A stretch of 64,000 nt of DNA from CAYURP01 sp964447175. GTDB lineage: Bacteria > Zixibacteria > MSB-5A5 > SM23-73-2. Position 1 is the stretch's first letter. Each line of letters starts with the position of its first letter. Below are positions 1-8,582 of the stretch, in pieces. The stretch is from assembly GCA_964447175.1 (NCBI GenBank), contig CAYURP010000002.1, positions 50,220 through 114,219 of the forward strand, given 5' to 3'. A program made the translations under genes and the position numbers. A model generated the notes under the pieces. It saw only the letters and a list, made by a program, of their open reading frames with translations. It was not told where the DNA came from and ran no database searches.

Positions 1-140
1 ATCAGGGGAGGAACATTTTGAGTCCCCCTGACAAGGGGGGATACGGGGGTTTATTGCGTCTTCAACAGAAACCCTCCCACCCCTCCAAATCCTCCATCAA
101 CTCTTTCTTGTCTTTCATATAACTTTGCCTTAAAGGGTAC

Positions 141-162
141 ACCAGTAGCCTCTGCCACTGGT
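141..162. repeat. ACCAGT(A/G)GC hairpin, copy 1
   Basis: Imperfect inverted repeat ACCAGTaGC / GcCACTGGT with a short CTCT loop, followed by CAAAATATAC. A close copy occurs at 24410-24431, followed by CATAATATAC. The shared right flank shows that the two are copies rather than chance hairpins. Confidence 0.6.
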
Positions 163-220
163 CAAAATATACTCATTAGCCCAGGCAGGGGTGCTTAGGC
201 TACGAGACTTTTCTTTCCGA

Positions 221-267
221 ACCTCTCCCTAACCCTCTCCTTTTGAAGGAGAGGGAATGGGTGAGGA
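221..267. repeat. CCTCTCC-type interspersed hairpin
   Basis: CCCTCTCC and GGAGAGGG form a strong stem around TTTTGAA, inside longer C-rich and G-rich arms ending in GGGTGAGG. A related layout occurs at 45415-45466. No gene is present, and this looks like a dispersed palindromic repeat. Confidence 0.5.
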
Positions 268-359
268 TGTACTCTTTTCAGCGGGTAGCCTGGAGTCTTC
301 TGATCCAAGGTAATGGTGTCCGGGTCAACGAAACTCTTTTACGTTGAAATAATGTTATC

Positions 360-427
360 GTAGGGACATACCTTTAGGTCTGTCCGTGACACCAAAAAAA
401 CGGACAGGTCTGAAGACCTGTCCCTAC
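360..427. repeat. GTAG-framed hairpin element (GTAGGGACA...TGTCCCTAC)
   Basis: The outer arms GTAGGGACA (360-368) and TGTCCCTAC (419-427) are perfect complements. Inside them, CGGACAGGTCT with AGACCTGTCC forms further stems. It belongs to a family of small intergenic repeats in this window whose arms end in GTAG/CTAC while the core sequence differs. See also 1292-1317, 11308-11332, 11402-11426, 24312-24337, 45619-45671 and 49603-49652. Confidence 0.6.
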
Positions 428-458
428 ATTCCTTCATTCTTTTCAAGAAGAAATCCTC

Positions 459-486
459 TTGACACCTGATGGTTACTTTCTAAGTT
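459..486 (+). promoter_or_regulatory. Possible promoter for ubiE
   Basis: TTGACA at 459-464 is followed after 16 nt by TAAGTT at 481-486. The -35 is consensus but the -10 is weak. It lies 36 nt upstream of the ubiE start. Confidence 0.3.
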
Positions 487-522
487 ATTGAGTCGTACTT
501 TTCTTGAACGTAGAACTTAACA

Positions 523-1260
523 ATGGATAAAAGCAGAGCAAGTTTTAATTCAGAATTTATCAAATCGCCGGAATACCTGAAAGATTTCTTCTCAAGATTG
601 GCTCCGTCTTATAAGAAATTCAACAGAATAGCCAGCCTTTTTCTGGATGGATACTGGAGAGACCGGGTGGTAAGCTTTGCCCGAACCGGAATGAGTGTAT
701 TAGACCTCTGCACCGGAACAGGTGATCTGGCATTTAAGATAGCAAGAAAGATTGGATGGGGTGGAAAGGTTGTGGGCATCGATTTCAGCCCGGAGATGTT
801 GACCCTTGCCAAAGAGAAAAAAGAGAAGCTGAGCTTGGATTCGAGAATTGATTTTCGGTTGTCCCGGGCAGAGGATTTACCATTTGAGTCCGAAAGTTTC
901 GATCTTGTGGTCTCGGCTTTTGCCATGCGCAATGTAAGGGCGAATTTGGAAAAAGTCTTAAAAGAGATTTTCAGGGTGCTTAAACCCGGCGGGCAAACAG
1001 CGATTTTAGAATTCTCCAGACCGAAATTTCTCATCTTAAAACTCTTGCACTTTCTTTATTTGAAAACAGTTATACCATTAGATGAGAAAATAGTCTTTGG
1101 ATCAAAATGGAGCTCTGATTATTTAACTGAATCCGTTTTACATTTTTTCAGTCCAAAGGATTTTTGCCACAAGCTTTCCCAGGCAGGTTTTTCAAAGGTG
1201 AGATATATCCCCTTGAATTTTGGCATTGTTGTGATTCACCGGGCGAGGAAGTGTATCTAA
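523..1260 (+). CDS. ubiE: Demethylmenaquinone/ubiquinone methyltransferase UbiE/MenG
   Basis: Class I SAM-dependent methyltransferase of 245 residues, typical for UbiE/MenG, which C-methylates demethylmenaquinone or its ubiquinone counterpart. The N-terminal Y-K-x-F-N-R segment, glycine motif I (VLDLCTGTGDLAFK, about residue 60) and the later RNVRANLEKVLKEIFRVLKPG region are characteristic. An anaerobe-like gene set makes menaquinone the likelier substrate, but that is inference. The ATG at 523 has no clear Shine-Dalgarno sequence. The gene stands alone between repeat-rich DNA and the convergent ompH gene, and no other quinone genes are in the window. Confidence 0.88.
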   Translation: MDKSRASFNSEFIKSPEYLKDFFSRLAPSYKKFNRIASLFLDGYWRDRVVSFARTGMSVLDLCTGTGDLAFKIARKIGWGGKVVGIDFSPEMLTLAKEKKEKLSLDSRIDFRLSRAEDLPFESESFDLVVSAFAMRNVRANLEKVLKEIFRVLKPGGQTAILEFSRPKFLILKLLHFLYLKTVIPLDEKIVFGSKWSSDYLTESVLHFFSPKDFCHKLSQAGFSKVRYIPLNFGIVVIHRARKCI

Positions 1261-1291
1261 TAATACTTTTATGAACATGGTTGGGATCAAT

Positions 1292-1317
1292 GGGCGAAGG
1301 TAAACTTCGCCCCTACG
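1292..1317. repeat. GTAG-framed hairpin (GGGCGAAG/CTTCGCCC)
   Basis: An 8-bp perfect stem, GGGCGAAG and CTTCGCCC, encloses GTAAA and is followed by CTACG. Read on the minus strand it begins CGTAG, like the other members of this repeat family. It lies between ubiE and the ompH terminator. Confidence 0.55.
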
Positions 1318-1361
1318 CGATGCTTTTTCCGTTTTAAATATTTTCATTTACTTATATAATT

Positions 1362-1391
1362 AAAAAAGCGAGGATGATTACATCCTCGCTT
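1362..1391 (-). terminator. Rho-independent terminator of ompH
   Basis: A perfect 11-bp stem, AAGCGAGGATG with CATCCTCGCTT, has an ATTA loop. On the minus strand it is followed directly by a run of T (AAAAAA at 1362-1367 on the plus strand). It sits 45 nt beyond the ompH stop codon. Confidence 0.85.
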
Positions 1392-1435
1392 AGCAGATTT
1401 ACTCGTAGGGTTGGAGTTTATCTCCACCCAATAAA

Positions 1436-1963
1436 CTATTGTTCTCGCAGGGATTGTAAGACCTTGTTGGTTATGTCCATTTCGTCTTTGGCGTATAAAA
1501 TATCTCCACCGGCTGTATCTAAAATCAGGGTGTAGCTATCCCTTAAAGCTATCAGGTTGATGGCAGCGTTTATCTTATCGATCAAGGGCTTGGAGAGTTC
1601 GTATTCCCTTTGAGCTGCCTCGCCGTCAGCCCCTAAAATCTTTCGGGCAAATTCCTCGTATTCCAGTTGTTTCTCCAGTATCTTCTGCTCCCTTTCCCTT
1701 CTTTTATCCTCACTTAAAAGCATCCTCTGGGTATTGAGCTCATCCTGCATATTGATGATTTCCTGCTGTAATGAATCTGCATAACCCTGCCAAATAGCCA
1801 GCTGCTGATCGAATTTGGCTTTAGCGTCGGCATATTCTTTATATTCCAATTTCAGACGATTGGTGTCCACGTATCCGATCTTGATCTGCTGGCTAAAAAC
1901 GCTGGAAGCTATAAGCAAAAAAGCTAAAAAGAAAAGCATAACCGAGAATCTCTTTACAGACAT
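1436..1963 (-). CDS. OmpH/Skp-family periplasmic chaperone
   Basis: A 175-residue protein with an N-terminal signal peptide (MSVKRFSVMLFFLAFLLIASSVFS, cleavage near the SQQ). The IKIGYVDTNRL strand follows, then a long charged helical hairpin (about residues 40-115) rich in Q, E and K. This is the layout of Skp/OmpH chaperones, which carry unfolded outer-membrane proteins across the periplasm. A longer reading frame starts 12 codons upstream, but AGGAGG sits just before the ATG at 1963 and only this start gives a clean signal peptide. It is monocistronic, with its own promoter and terminator. Its presence indicates an outer membrane. Confidence 0.85.
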   Translation of the reverse strand: MSVKRFSVMLFFLAFLLIASSVFSQQIKIGYVDTNRLKLEYKEYADAKAKFDQQLAIWQGYADSLQQEIINMQDELNTQRMLLSEDKRREREQKILEKQLEYEEFARKILGADGEAAQREYELSKPLIDKINAAINLIALRDSYTLILDTAGGDILYAKDEMDITNKVLQSLREQ

Positions 1964-2050
1964 TCTTACCTCCTCTTTGTCGAATAAATTCGAACACAAA
2001 AATTTGATTTCATTGAGATATGGTCTTCTTTCATAATTTTTACTTGGACT

Positions 2051-2078
2051 AAGATAAAATTCCGAGGGTGCTTGTCAA
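2051..2078 (-). promoter_or_regulatory. Promoter of ompH with overlapping palindrome
   Basis: On the minus strand TTGACA (2078-2073) is followed after 16 nt by TATCTT (2056-2051), about 88 nt upstream of the ompH start. The -35 lies inside a perfect 7+1+7 inverted repeat, GTGCTTG-T-CAAGCAC (2068-2082), which could be an operator. Confidence 0.55.
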
Positions 2079-2187
2079 GCACTATTTAAATAAGTTTCAC
2101 TATTCATATCCATATTTACTCATATTGGTTTGAGCAAATTTGACTTTTGTCATAAAACTTCATTTCCCTTTTTCACCTTTTATGAGC

Positions 2188-2216
2188 TTGACTTTTGAGG
2201 AAATCCTGTTTAAATA
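2188..2216 (+). promoter_or_regulatory. GCTTGACTTT-type promoter of the phzF-like gene
   Basis: TTGACT (2188-2193), a 17-nt spacer and TAAATA (2211-2216), 88 nt before the start codon. The -35 lies in AGCTTGACTTTT, a context repeated before several other genes here. The divergent ompH/phzF-like intergenic region (about 340 bp) holds only these two promoters. Confidence 0.5.
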
Positions 2217-2303
2217 GAGATATTGATAAAAAGTTAAGTTGCTGTTTATGATCTGACTCCTCTATTAAAGAGTAGAGGTTTTTACAGAGGAAAGGTATAA
2301 ATT

Positions 2304-3191
2304 ATGGAGAATTTGAAATTTTACATAGTGGACGTTTTTGCAGAGGAGAAATATGCCGGCAACCAGCTGGCGGTGATCAGAGGAGCAAAAGCACTTTCCA
2401 CTGATCAAATGCAAAAAATTGCCAAGGAGATGAACTATTCGGAGACCACCTTCATCCTATCAGATGTACAAAAAGGAGGGGGATACGATGTCCGCATTTT
2501 CACCCCGGAAAATGAACTGCCCTTTGCAGGACATCCCACTTTAGGAACTGCTTATGTGATACAGCAGGAGATCGTCAAAAAGCCTGTGAAGAGGATTGTT
2601 TTAAGTCTGAAGGTAGGAAAAATTCCAGTAGATTTTAATTATGCCGGAGAAAAGGTAGACATTATGTGGATGAAGCAGGTTCAGCCCATTTTTGGGCAGA
2701 CTTTTGATCCTGAGACTATCTCTCAGATTTTGAACCTGAAAACCGAAGAAATAGATCAAAATTTTCCCATCCAGGATGTTTCCACAGGGGTTCCATTTAT
2801 TATAGCACCTTTGAAGACCTTGAAGGCTTTAAAACTGGCAAGGGTGGACCGGGATAAATATTTTAAGCTGGTTAACACCTCTCAGGCCAAAAGCCTTTTG
2901 GTTTTTTGTCCTGAAACATACAAAAAGGAAAACGACTTGAACGTCCGGGTATTTGCGGACTACTACGGCGTGACCGAGGATCCTGCCACTGGATCTGCCA
3001 ATGGCTGCCTGGCTGGGTATCTGGTAAAGCATCGTTATTTCGGAGAGGACAAAATCGACATTCGTGTGGAACAGGGTTATGAAATAGGCAGGGAATCTTT
3101 GCTTTTTTTAAAAGCGGAAAAAAAGGAGGAGGGAATAGATGTGTTTGTAGGTGGCAGGGTGGTAATGGTGGCTAAAGGGGAACTGGTTTAG
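2304..3191 (+). CDS. PhzF-family epimerase/isomerase-like protein
   Basis: A 295-residue member of the PhzF/diaminopimelate-epimerase-like fold. The N-terminal VDVFAEEKYAGNQLAV segment, the Glu in MNYSETTFI (E47, equivalent to the family's acid-base residue), PFAGHPTLGTA and the C-terminal EDPATGSANGCL glycine-rich motif are all present. The founding member acts in phenazine synthesis, but most homologues, including this one, lie outside phenazine clusters and have unknown substrates. No phenazine genes are nearby. AGGAAAGG precedes the ATG. The next gene starts 39 nt downstream, so they may be co-transcribed. Confidence 0.85.
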   Translation: MENLKFYIVDVFAEEKYAGNQLAVIRGAKALSTDQMQKIAKEMNYSETTFILSDVQKGGGYDVRIFTPENELPFAGHPTLGTAYVIQQEIVKKPVKRIVLSLKVGKIPVDFNYAGEKVDIMWMKQVQPIFGQTFDPETISQILNLKTEEIDQNFPIQDVSTGVPFIIAPLKTLKALKLARVDRDKYFKLVNTSQAKSLLVFCPETYKKENDLNVRVFADYYGVTEDPATGSANGCLAGYLVKHRYFGEDKIDIRVEQGYEIGRESLLFLKAEKKEEGIDVFVGGRVVMVAKGELV

Positions 3192-3230
3192 ATTGAATTT
3201 CCTAAATGTGATCTGAAGCAGGAGAAAAAT

Positions 3231-4478
3231 ATGAATCAGAGGAATAGAGGATGGGTAAAGGTTATCCCTGTATTCTTATTGGGTCCAACTCCCTCATTTA
3301 TTCGAGAGGATGGATTGGGCTTCAGTGATGTGAAAGATAAGGCTGAACAAGATGTTAAAGCAGATGAGATTCTAAAGCGATTGGACATAAAAACAGAACC
3401 CAAAATTATGGTAAAAGAGGAGGAAGACCTTTTTGGACTGGATACCCAGGCAGATGTGTTGATATTTTTTTCACACTGTATGGACAGATTCCCTTATCTT
3501 ATCAGTCTTGCTGCCGCAGGCTTACCCATTATCATCTCAACTGAAGAGGGCCTGTCAAGTGATGCTTTGGATACATATGAATACCTGGCGGATTATGATA
3601 ATGTAGAGCTTGTATTCAGTTTTGAAGAGATCAAACGGGAAATCAGAATTATCAACACTGTAAAGCAAATTAAAAGGACAAAAGTTTGTGTGTTCGATTT
3701 AGGTGAACGCTCCTTGGATGGAGTTGCCTGGTATAAAAATCCCCTTTTAAAAGGAAAGTTTAAAACTCAATACATTGATGTGCAGGATTTCGAAAAAAGA
3801 TACAAAGAGATCAACATGTCAGAGGCACAAAGTTTAGCGAAAAAATGGATGGAGGAGTCTGAGGTTAAAGAGCCCTCTTTGGAGGATGTTACAAAATCCG
3901 CTCAGGTATATATTGCTATGAAGAATATAATTGAGCACATGGAGGCGGACGTTGCCTATGTGCTCTGGTGCGGTCAGTTCAGTGAGATACTGGGCACGAA
4001 AATGTGCTTTGCCATTACCAGATTAAACGATGCTGGTATTCCAACCGGATGCTGGAGAGGGGAGAGTCTTCTTCCCATGTTGATTCTGCACCATCTTTCG
4101 GAGAAACCTGTTTTCTTTGGAGAGGTGCACACCTATCGGGATGGAATTCTAAGCCTTCGCCACTGTGCGGTTCCCTCAAAGATATCACCCTCACCCTTTG
4201 TTTTGAGAAGGTGGCGGGATCGAGAAGGAACGGTCACCGGCTACTGTGAAATGCCAAAAGGGGAGGTTACCCTGGTTAATTCCGGCATAGGAGACAAAAT
4301 AGTGGTGATGAAAGGTGAGGTTGTCAAGTGCGGAGACGTAGGTGGCGATAACTGCAGGACCACTGCCTGGGTGAAGCTTGAGGATGGATCACCTGTTTCT
4401 GAAATCACGGGCCGTGAATTTGCCATGGTTTACGGAGATTATGTAGAAGAGGCAATAGAAGTTGCTAAGATGCTCTGA
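3231..4478 (+). CDS. L-fucose/L-arabinose isomerase-like protein
   Basis: A 415-residue protein resembling the sugar-isomerase fold (FucI/AraA C-terminal-like). The N-terminal half holds an alpha/beta domain with ADVLIFFSHCMDRFPYL. The C-terminal part has GIPTGCWRGESLLPML, VFFGEVHTYRDGILSLRHCAVP and a terminal beta-rich segment (about 330-400) with VTGYCEMPKGEVTLVNSG. The E, H and C residues in these motifs sit where isomerases bind metal and substrate, but I cannot name the sugar. A good ribosome site (GGAGAAAA) lies before the ATG. It probably shares a transcript with the phzF-like gene. Confidence 0.6.
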   Translation: MNQRNRGWVKVIPVFLLGPTPSFIREDGLGFSDVKDKAEQDVKADEILKRLDIKTEPKIMVKEEEDLFGLDTQADVLIFFSHCMDRFPYLISLAAAGLPIIISTEEGLSSDALDTYEYLADYDNVELVFSFEEIKREIRIINTVKQIKRTKVCVFDLGERSLDGVAWYKNPLLKGKFKTQYIDVQDFEKRYKEINMSEAQSLAKKWMEESEVKEPSLEDVTKSAQVYIAMKNIIEHMEADVAYVLWCGQFSEILGTKMCFAITRLNDAGIPTGCWRGESLLPMLILHHLSEKPVFFGEVHTYRDGILSLRHCAVPSKISPSPFVLRRWRDREGTVTGYCEMPKGEVTLVNSGIGDKIVVMKGEVVKCGDVGGDNCRTTAWVKLEDGSPVSEITGREFAMVYGDYVEEAIEVAKML

Positions 4479-4494
4479 TGTGAAACTAAAGGGT

Positions 4495-4523
4495 TTGACT
4501 TTTCAAAAGGATTGTTGTAACAT
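4495..4523 (+). promoter_or_regulatory. TTGACTTT-type promoter of the S9 peptidase gene
   Basis: TTGACT (4495-4500), a 17-nt spacer and TAACAT (4518-4523), 87 nt before the chosen start. The context GGTTTGACTTTT matches the other promoters of this form. Confidence 0.5.
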
Positions 4524-4609
4524 AATTGTGTTTTTATTCTTATTAACTACAAAATAATTCAAAAAGCTTGAAAATATGTTTTTAATTAACAAAAATGTTA
4601 GGAGAAGTT

Positions 4610-6631
4610 ATGTCACCCAAGAAACGTCGAATAACAGCAGAGGATTTATATCGTTTTAAACTTATCTCTGATTGTAAAATCTCACCGGACGGAAGTCACA
4701 TTGTATACTGCCTGCATAGAGTGGATAAAAAGACCGAGAAGAAGTATTCTAATCTCTGGATTGTGCCCACAGATGGAGGATCTGCCCAGCAGTTCACTTA
4801 TGGTGATCATTCAGATACCAAGCCACAATGGTCACCAAGTGGCAAAGAGATTGCTTTCATCTCCAATCGAAAGGATGAAAAACAGTCCCAGATCTATATA
4901 ATTCCCTTTGAAGGAGGGGAGGCGCGTCAATTGACTGATTTTAAGGGTGAGTTCGGAGGTTTTGAGTGGTCACCTGACGGGAAAAGATTTGTTTGCCAGT
5001 TCCGCAAAAAGGACAAAGAGGATATTGAGCGGGAGAAGGATGAGCAGAAGAAAAAACTGGGCGTGGTTTCACGTCACATAACGCGTGTCTGGTTCAAGGA
5101 GGATGCCAGGGGATTCTTGCCCAAAGAGCGCTGGCATATCTGGGTAATTGATGCTCGCAGTGGCAATGGAAAACAATTGACTCAAAGCGATGTTTACGAT
5201 GAGTGGTTTCCGAGCTGGTCACCGGACGGAAAAGAGATAGTTTTCTGTTCCAATCGAACCAAAGATCCGGACCTTGATCCGAGTGTGATTGATCTTTTTG
5301 TTATAAAAGCTACAGGTGGTAGTTTTCGTGAAATAAAAACTCCACTGGGACCCAAGATGATGCCGGTTTATTCGCCGGATGGGAAATGGATCGCCTATAC
5401 TGGTAAAGAGGGTAGGGGGCAGTACTGGAAAAATAACTCCCTGTGGATCGTCCCGGCTAATGGAAAGGGAAAAGCCAAAAATCTAACTGGAAAATTTGAT
5501 TTCAATGTCACCAATTGGACCATAAATGATTTGCCCGGCACTCCCCCTGACATCCCGATTACCTGGTCTAAAGACGGAAAACGGTTGTATTTCCCGGTGG
5601 CAAAACATGGTAACGGATTTCTCAAAACAGTAGCACTGGATGGTAATAAGAAGAGTTTGCAATCTGTGATTGGTGATGAGGGGGTGGTGGGAGCTTGCAA
5701 TTTCAGCAAGGACCAATCCAAGCTCTGTTATTTTCGCGGGGATATGAAAGATCCAGGTGAAGTCTGGATTAGAGATATGCTTACTGGTCGCTCTCGTAAA
5801 CTGACCCAGGTCAACGATGACCTGCTGAAGACCATCAACCTGGGACAAATTGAAGAGGTTTGGTTCAAGGGTGCTGCAGGCAACAATCTGCAGGGCTGGA
5901 TTCTCAAACCGCCCGGTTTTAACAAAATGAGGAAATATCCATCCATTTTAGAAATACACGGTGGACCAAGGGTGCAGTATGGTAACTATTTCATGCACGA
6001 GTTCTATTATTTAGCTGCGCAGGGATATGTGGTCTATTTCTGTAATCCCCGCGGGGGCCAGGGATACGGCGAGAAGTTCTCCAAAGCTATTCATAACAAC
6101 TGGGGCACGGTGGACTATGATGATCTGATGGCCTGGACGGATTTTGTCAAGAGAAAACCATATATAAACAAAAAGAGAATGGGAGTCACAGGTGGCAGTT
6201 ACGGCGGCTACATGACTAACTGGATCATAGGGCAAACCAATCAATTCGCAGCAGCGGTAACCCAGCGAAGCGTGAGCAACCTGATCAGTATGTATGGCTC
6301 CAGCGATTTCAACTGGGAGTTTCAACACGAGTTCAGCAACCTGTCTCCCTGGGAGGATTTTAAAAACTACTGGCGTCAGTCTCCAATGAAATACATCGGC
6401 GATGCTAAAACGTCTACCCTGGTGATTCACTCAGAGCAGGATTTACGCTGTGCCATGGAGCAGGGAGAGCAGGTCTTTGTGGCTCTGAAGAAATTAGGTG
6501 TAGACACCGAAATGGTACGCTTCCCGGACGAGCCTCATGGGCTTTCCCGGGGAGGTCGCACAGACCGCAGAATCGAAAGGCTGAAACATATGCTGCGCTG
6601 GTTTGATCGATATCTTAAAAAAAGAAAATAG
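4610..6631 (+). CDS. S9 family serine peptidase (acylaminoacyl-peptidase/DPP-like)
   Basis: A 673-residue prolyl-oligopeptidase-family enzyme. The N-terminal about 400 residues contain repeated TolB/WD40-like blades (SPDGKEI, WSPSGKEIAF, YSPDGKWIAY), forming a beta-propeller that gates the active site. The C-terminal alpha/beta hydrolase domain carries the nucleophile in GGSYGGYMTNW (Ser530), the Asp in HSEQDLRC and the His in DEPHGLSRGG. It likely cleaves short peptides or removes N-terminal residues. No signal peptide is visible, so it is presumably cytoplasmic. An ATG 15 nt upstream is in frame, but AGGAG is properly spaced for the ATG at 4610. Confidence 0.9.
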   Translation: MSPKKRRITAEDLYRFKLISDCKISPDGSHIVYCLHRVDKKTEKKYSNLWIVPTDGGSAQQFTYGDHSDTKPQWSPSGKEIAFISNRKDEKQSQIYIIPFEGGEARQLTDFKGEFGGFEWSPDGKRFVCQFRKKDKEDIEREKDEQKKKLGVVSRHITRVWFKEDARGFLPKERWHIWVIDARSGNGKQLTQSDVYDEWFPSWSPDGKEIVFCSNRTKDPDLDPSVIDLFVIKATGGSFREIKTPLGPKMMPVYSPDGKWIAYTGKEGRGQYWKNNSLWIVPANGKGKAKNLTGKFDFNVTNWTINDLPGTPPDIPITWSKDGKRLYFPVAKHGNGFLKTVALDGNKKSLQSVIGDEGVVGACNFSKDQSKLCYFRGDMKDPGEVWIRDMLTGRSRKLTQVNDDLLKTINLGQIEEVWFKGAAGNNLQGWILKPPGFNKMRKYPSILEIHGGPRVQYGNYFMHEFYYLAAQGYVVYFCNPRGGQGYGEKFSKAIHNNWGTVDYDDLMAWTDFVKRKPYINKKRMGVTGGSYGGYMTNWIIGQTNQFAAAVTQRSVSNLISMYGSSDFNWEFQHEFSNLSPWEDFKNYWRQSPMKYIGDAKTSTLVIHSEQDLRCAMEQGEQVFVALKKLGVDTEMVRFPDEPHGLSRGGRTDRRIERLKHMLRWFDRYLKKRK

Positions 6632-6655
6632 ATTCTTCTGGTATGTTCTATAGTA

Positions 6656-7240
6656 ATGAGTTCTTTTGAGGAACCCCTTAAGGTTTTTAAGCTTTTAGCT
6701 GGTTTTAAAATACACTGGTTTGTGGCTGGTGGATGGGCTATAGATCTTTTTTTAGGCAAGGTAACCCGGGAGCACGAGGACATTGAAATAGTTATTTTCA
6801 GGTGCGATCAGCTGACGCTTCGAGATTACCTTAAGGATTGGGAATTCAAAAAAGTAATACCCGTACCCAAAATGCACACGGAACTCTGGAAAGAGAACGA
6901 ATGGCTGGACTTGCCAGTTCATGAAATTCACGCCCAGAATTCGAACAGTGATCTGCCGCATCTGGAAATTCTTGTGAATGAATCTTCTGGTGACGAGTGG
7001 AGGTTCCGCAGGAATCCTAATATCACTCGATCAATTTCAATGCTTGGCACTCGCTCTCAAAATGGTATACCTTTTTTAAATCCTGAAATCATTCTGCTGT
7101 ACAAGGCAAAAAATCCTAATCCTCAGGATGAAGCTGACTTCAAGAACGTTCGCAAGATACTGGGGCAAGAACCACGTGGCTGGCTAAAGCAGGCTGTCAA
7201 AGTCTGTTATCCCGGGCACCAGTGGCTTGAGACTCTGTAA
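6656..7240 (+). CDS. Aminoglycoside 2''-adenylyltransferase-like nucleotidyltransferase domain protein
   Basis: A 194-residue protein with the polymerase-beta-like nucleotidyltransferase core. WFVAGGWAIDLFLG is followed by TREHEDIEIVIF (about residues 20-48), which supplies the GG and the acidic metal ligands, and RRNPNITR and FLNPEIILLYKAK follow. The arrangement resembles the family of aminoglycoside 2''-adenylyltransferases and lincosamide transferases. Many members in environmental bacteria are not proven resistance enzymes, so the substrate is unknown. It starts 24 nt after the S9 peptidase stop. The Shine-Dalgarno sequence is weak. Confidence 0.7.
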   Translation: MSSFEEPLKVFKLLAGFKIHWFVAGGWAIDLFLGKVTREHEDIEIVIFRCDQLTLRDYLKDWEFKKVIPVPKMHTELWKENEWLDLPVHEIHAQNSNSDLPHLEILVNESSGDEWRFRRNPNITRSISMLGTRSQNGIPFLNPEIILLYKAKNPNPQDEADFKNVRKILGQEPRGWLKQAVKVCYPGHQWLETL

Positions 7241-7345
7241 CTTTGATAAAGCTTAAAATCAAGAGTTAATAATGTAGTTCATATTTAACTATATAAAAAG
7301 CGGATTCTATCTGGAAAAAGGTAGGCCAATTTGGAGGTGAGGTAG

Positions 7346-7915
7346 ATGAACGTTTTAGGAATATCCGGAACTCCCAGAGAAAACGGAAACAGCGAGATCC
7401 TGTTGGAGTATGCATTACGGCCATTTAAGGCAAGAGGATGGAATATCCTGCACCTTCGCCTGAGGGAGATGAACATCCATCCATGTCGAGCCTGTGAAGA
7501 ATGCAAAAAGCAAGGGGAATGTATAACCGATGATGATATGCACACGGTCTATGACTCTTTTAGATGGTGTGACGCGATCCTGATTTCCAGTCCAGTTTAT
7601 TCCCGTAATGTTTCCGCTCAGGTGATGGCTGTTTTAGATCGAAGCTACGCTTTAAATCATGAAAGAGCTTTGCAGGGAAAGGTTGGGGGAGCAATTGCCG
7701 TGGGACGGGGAACCTGCGGAGGACAGACCATCACCATAAACGGAATTTATAACTGGATGCTGAGCGCTGGCATGGTGTGTGTTCCAGGTGAATTAAATGG
7801 CGTTACTGCCGTAGCATCTGAGCCAGGGGATGTTCTGAAGCAGGAGAATCGCCTGAGGCAGGCTATAATTTTAGGTGAGAACGTGTTGAATGTGGCTCAC
7901 AAGCTGAAGTCATAA
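7346..7915 (+). CDS. Iron-sulfur flavoprotein / NADPH-dependent FMN reductase family
   Basis: A 189-residue flavodoxin-fold protein. The FMN phosphate loop is at the N-terminus (GISGTPRENGNSE), and the SSPVYSRNVSAQVMAVLDR segment is typical of NAD(P)H-dependent FMN reductases. A cysteine cluster C-x2-C-x2-C-x4-C (CRACEECKKQGEC, about residues 50-62) matches the compact [4Fe-4S] motif of iron-sulfur flavoproteins of anaerobes. It probably carries electrons or reduces O2/peroxide, but the partner is unknown. GGAGGTGAGG lies before the ATG. It is monocistronic by spacing. Confidence 0.85.
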   Translation: MNVLGISGTPRENGNSEILLEYALRPFKARGWNILHLRLREMNIHPCRACEECKKQGECITDDDMHTVYDSFRWCDAILISSPVYSRNVSAQVMAVLDRSYALNHERALQGKVGGAIAVGRGTCGGQTITINGIYNWMLSAGMVCVPGELNGVTAVASEPGDVLKQENRLRQAIILGENVLNVAHKLKS

Positions 7916-8029
7916 TATCTGAAATTTATCGGGAGCGAGTATAAAACAGAATTTATGAGTTTATAAAAATAGACAAAATCTTACAAATGGATAAAGATGT
8001 AAAAAATTAAGTAACCAGGGAGTGCAATT

Positions 8030-8368
8030 ATGTCAGATATATTTCCGGAGCCAATAAGAAATCTGCCTGAAGCAGACGTTCCATTGAAAGGGGTTAAGGC
8101 ATATCTTTCCCAATCGGAGACCCATCAGATTATTTTTATGGAATTCTCAGAAGATATCGAAGTGCAGGAGCATTCGCACGAAAGCCAATGGGGAATCATT
8201 CTGGCGGGTAAGATAGATTTGACTGTGGATGGTGTTAAACGGACGTATTCAAGAGGTGACCGCTACTTCATTCCTAAAGGCGTAAAACACGGGGCAAAGA
8301 TATATGCAGGCTATGCTGACATGACATTTTTCAACCAGAAGGATCGCTACAAAGCAAAACAAGATTAG
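8030..8368 (+). CDS. Small cupin-domain protein
   Basis: A 112-residue single-domain cupin. The two motifs are visible: QEHSHESQWGIILAGKIDLTVDG (metal-type His/Glu) and GDRYFIPKGVKHGAKIY with the second His. Such proteins bind a metal and a small ligand, and their functions range from isomerase to sensor. The specific role here is unknown. GGGAGTG precedes the start. It is followed by the promoter of tldD and appears to be its own unit. Confidence 0.75.
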   Translation: MSDIFPEPIRNLPEADVPLKGVKAYLSQSETHQIIFMEFSEDIEVQEHSHESQWGIILAGKIDLTVDGVKRTYSRGDRYFIPKGVKHGAKIYAGYADMTFFNQKDRYKAKQD

Positions 8369-8444
8369 TCAACTCAATTATCCAAAAGTTTGAAAGTATT
8401 TTAGCGTACCTCATCAAGATATGATTTCGGTCTAATCTAAAGGC

Positions 8445-8472
8445 TTGACTTAACATTTTATATCATTATCTT
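8445..8472 (+). promoter_or_regulatory. GCTTGACTT-type promoter of tldD-tldE
   Basis: TTGACT (8445-8450), a 16-nt spacer and TATCTT (8467-8472), 110 nt before tldD. The context AGGCTTGACTTA matches the recurring promoter form in this window. Confidence 0.5.
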
Positions 8473-8582
8473 AATGACGGTCTGCAATTCTATAAAGACC
8501 CCTTAAATGAAGTAAATGGTTTGATAATTAAAGTCCTATGTTTCTTAGATGAATTAGTAAAAATGATTGAAAAGGAGGTAAT

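Larger units (their letters stand above)
1..522. other. Repeat-rich intergenic start of window, no gene
   Basis: I see no coding region here. The stretch is a patchwork of unrelated short inverted repeats: a CCCCCT/AGGGGG hairpin at 24-39, an ACCAGT hairpin at 141-162, a CCTCTCC-type hairpin at 221-267 and a GTAGGGACA-framed element at 360-427. Each has relatives elsewhere in the window. A possible promoter for ubiE lies at its right end. Confidence 0.6.

Noticed and set aside
1..14. A 14-base match between the window start and the methyltransferase remnant at 28.9 kb
   Set aside because: A match of this length is expected by chance in a 64 kb window, and the translated context does not extend it.
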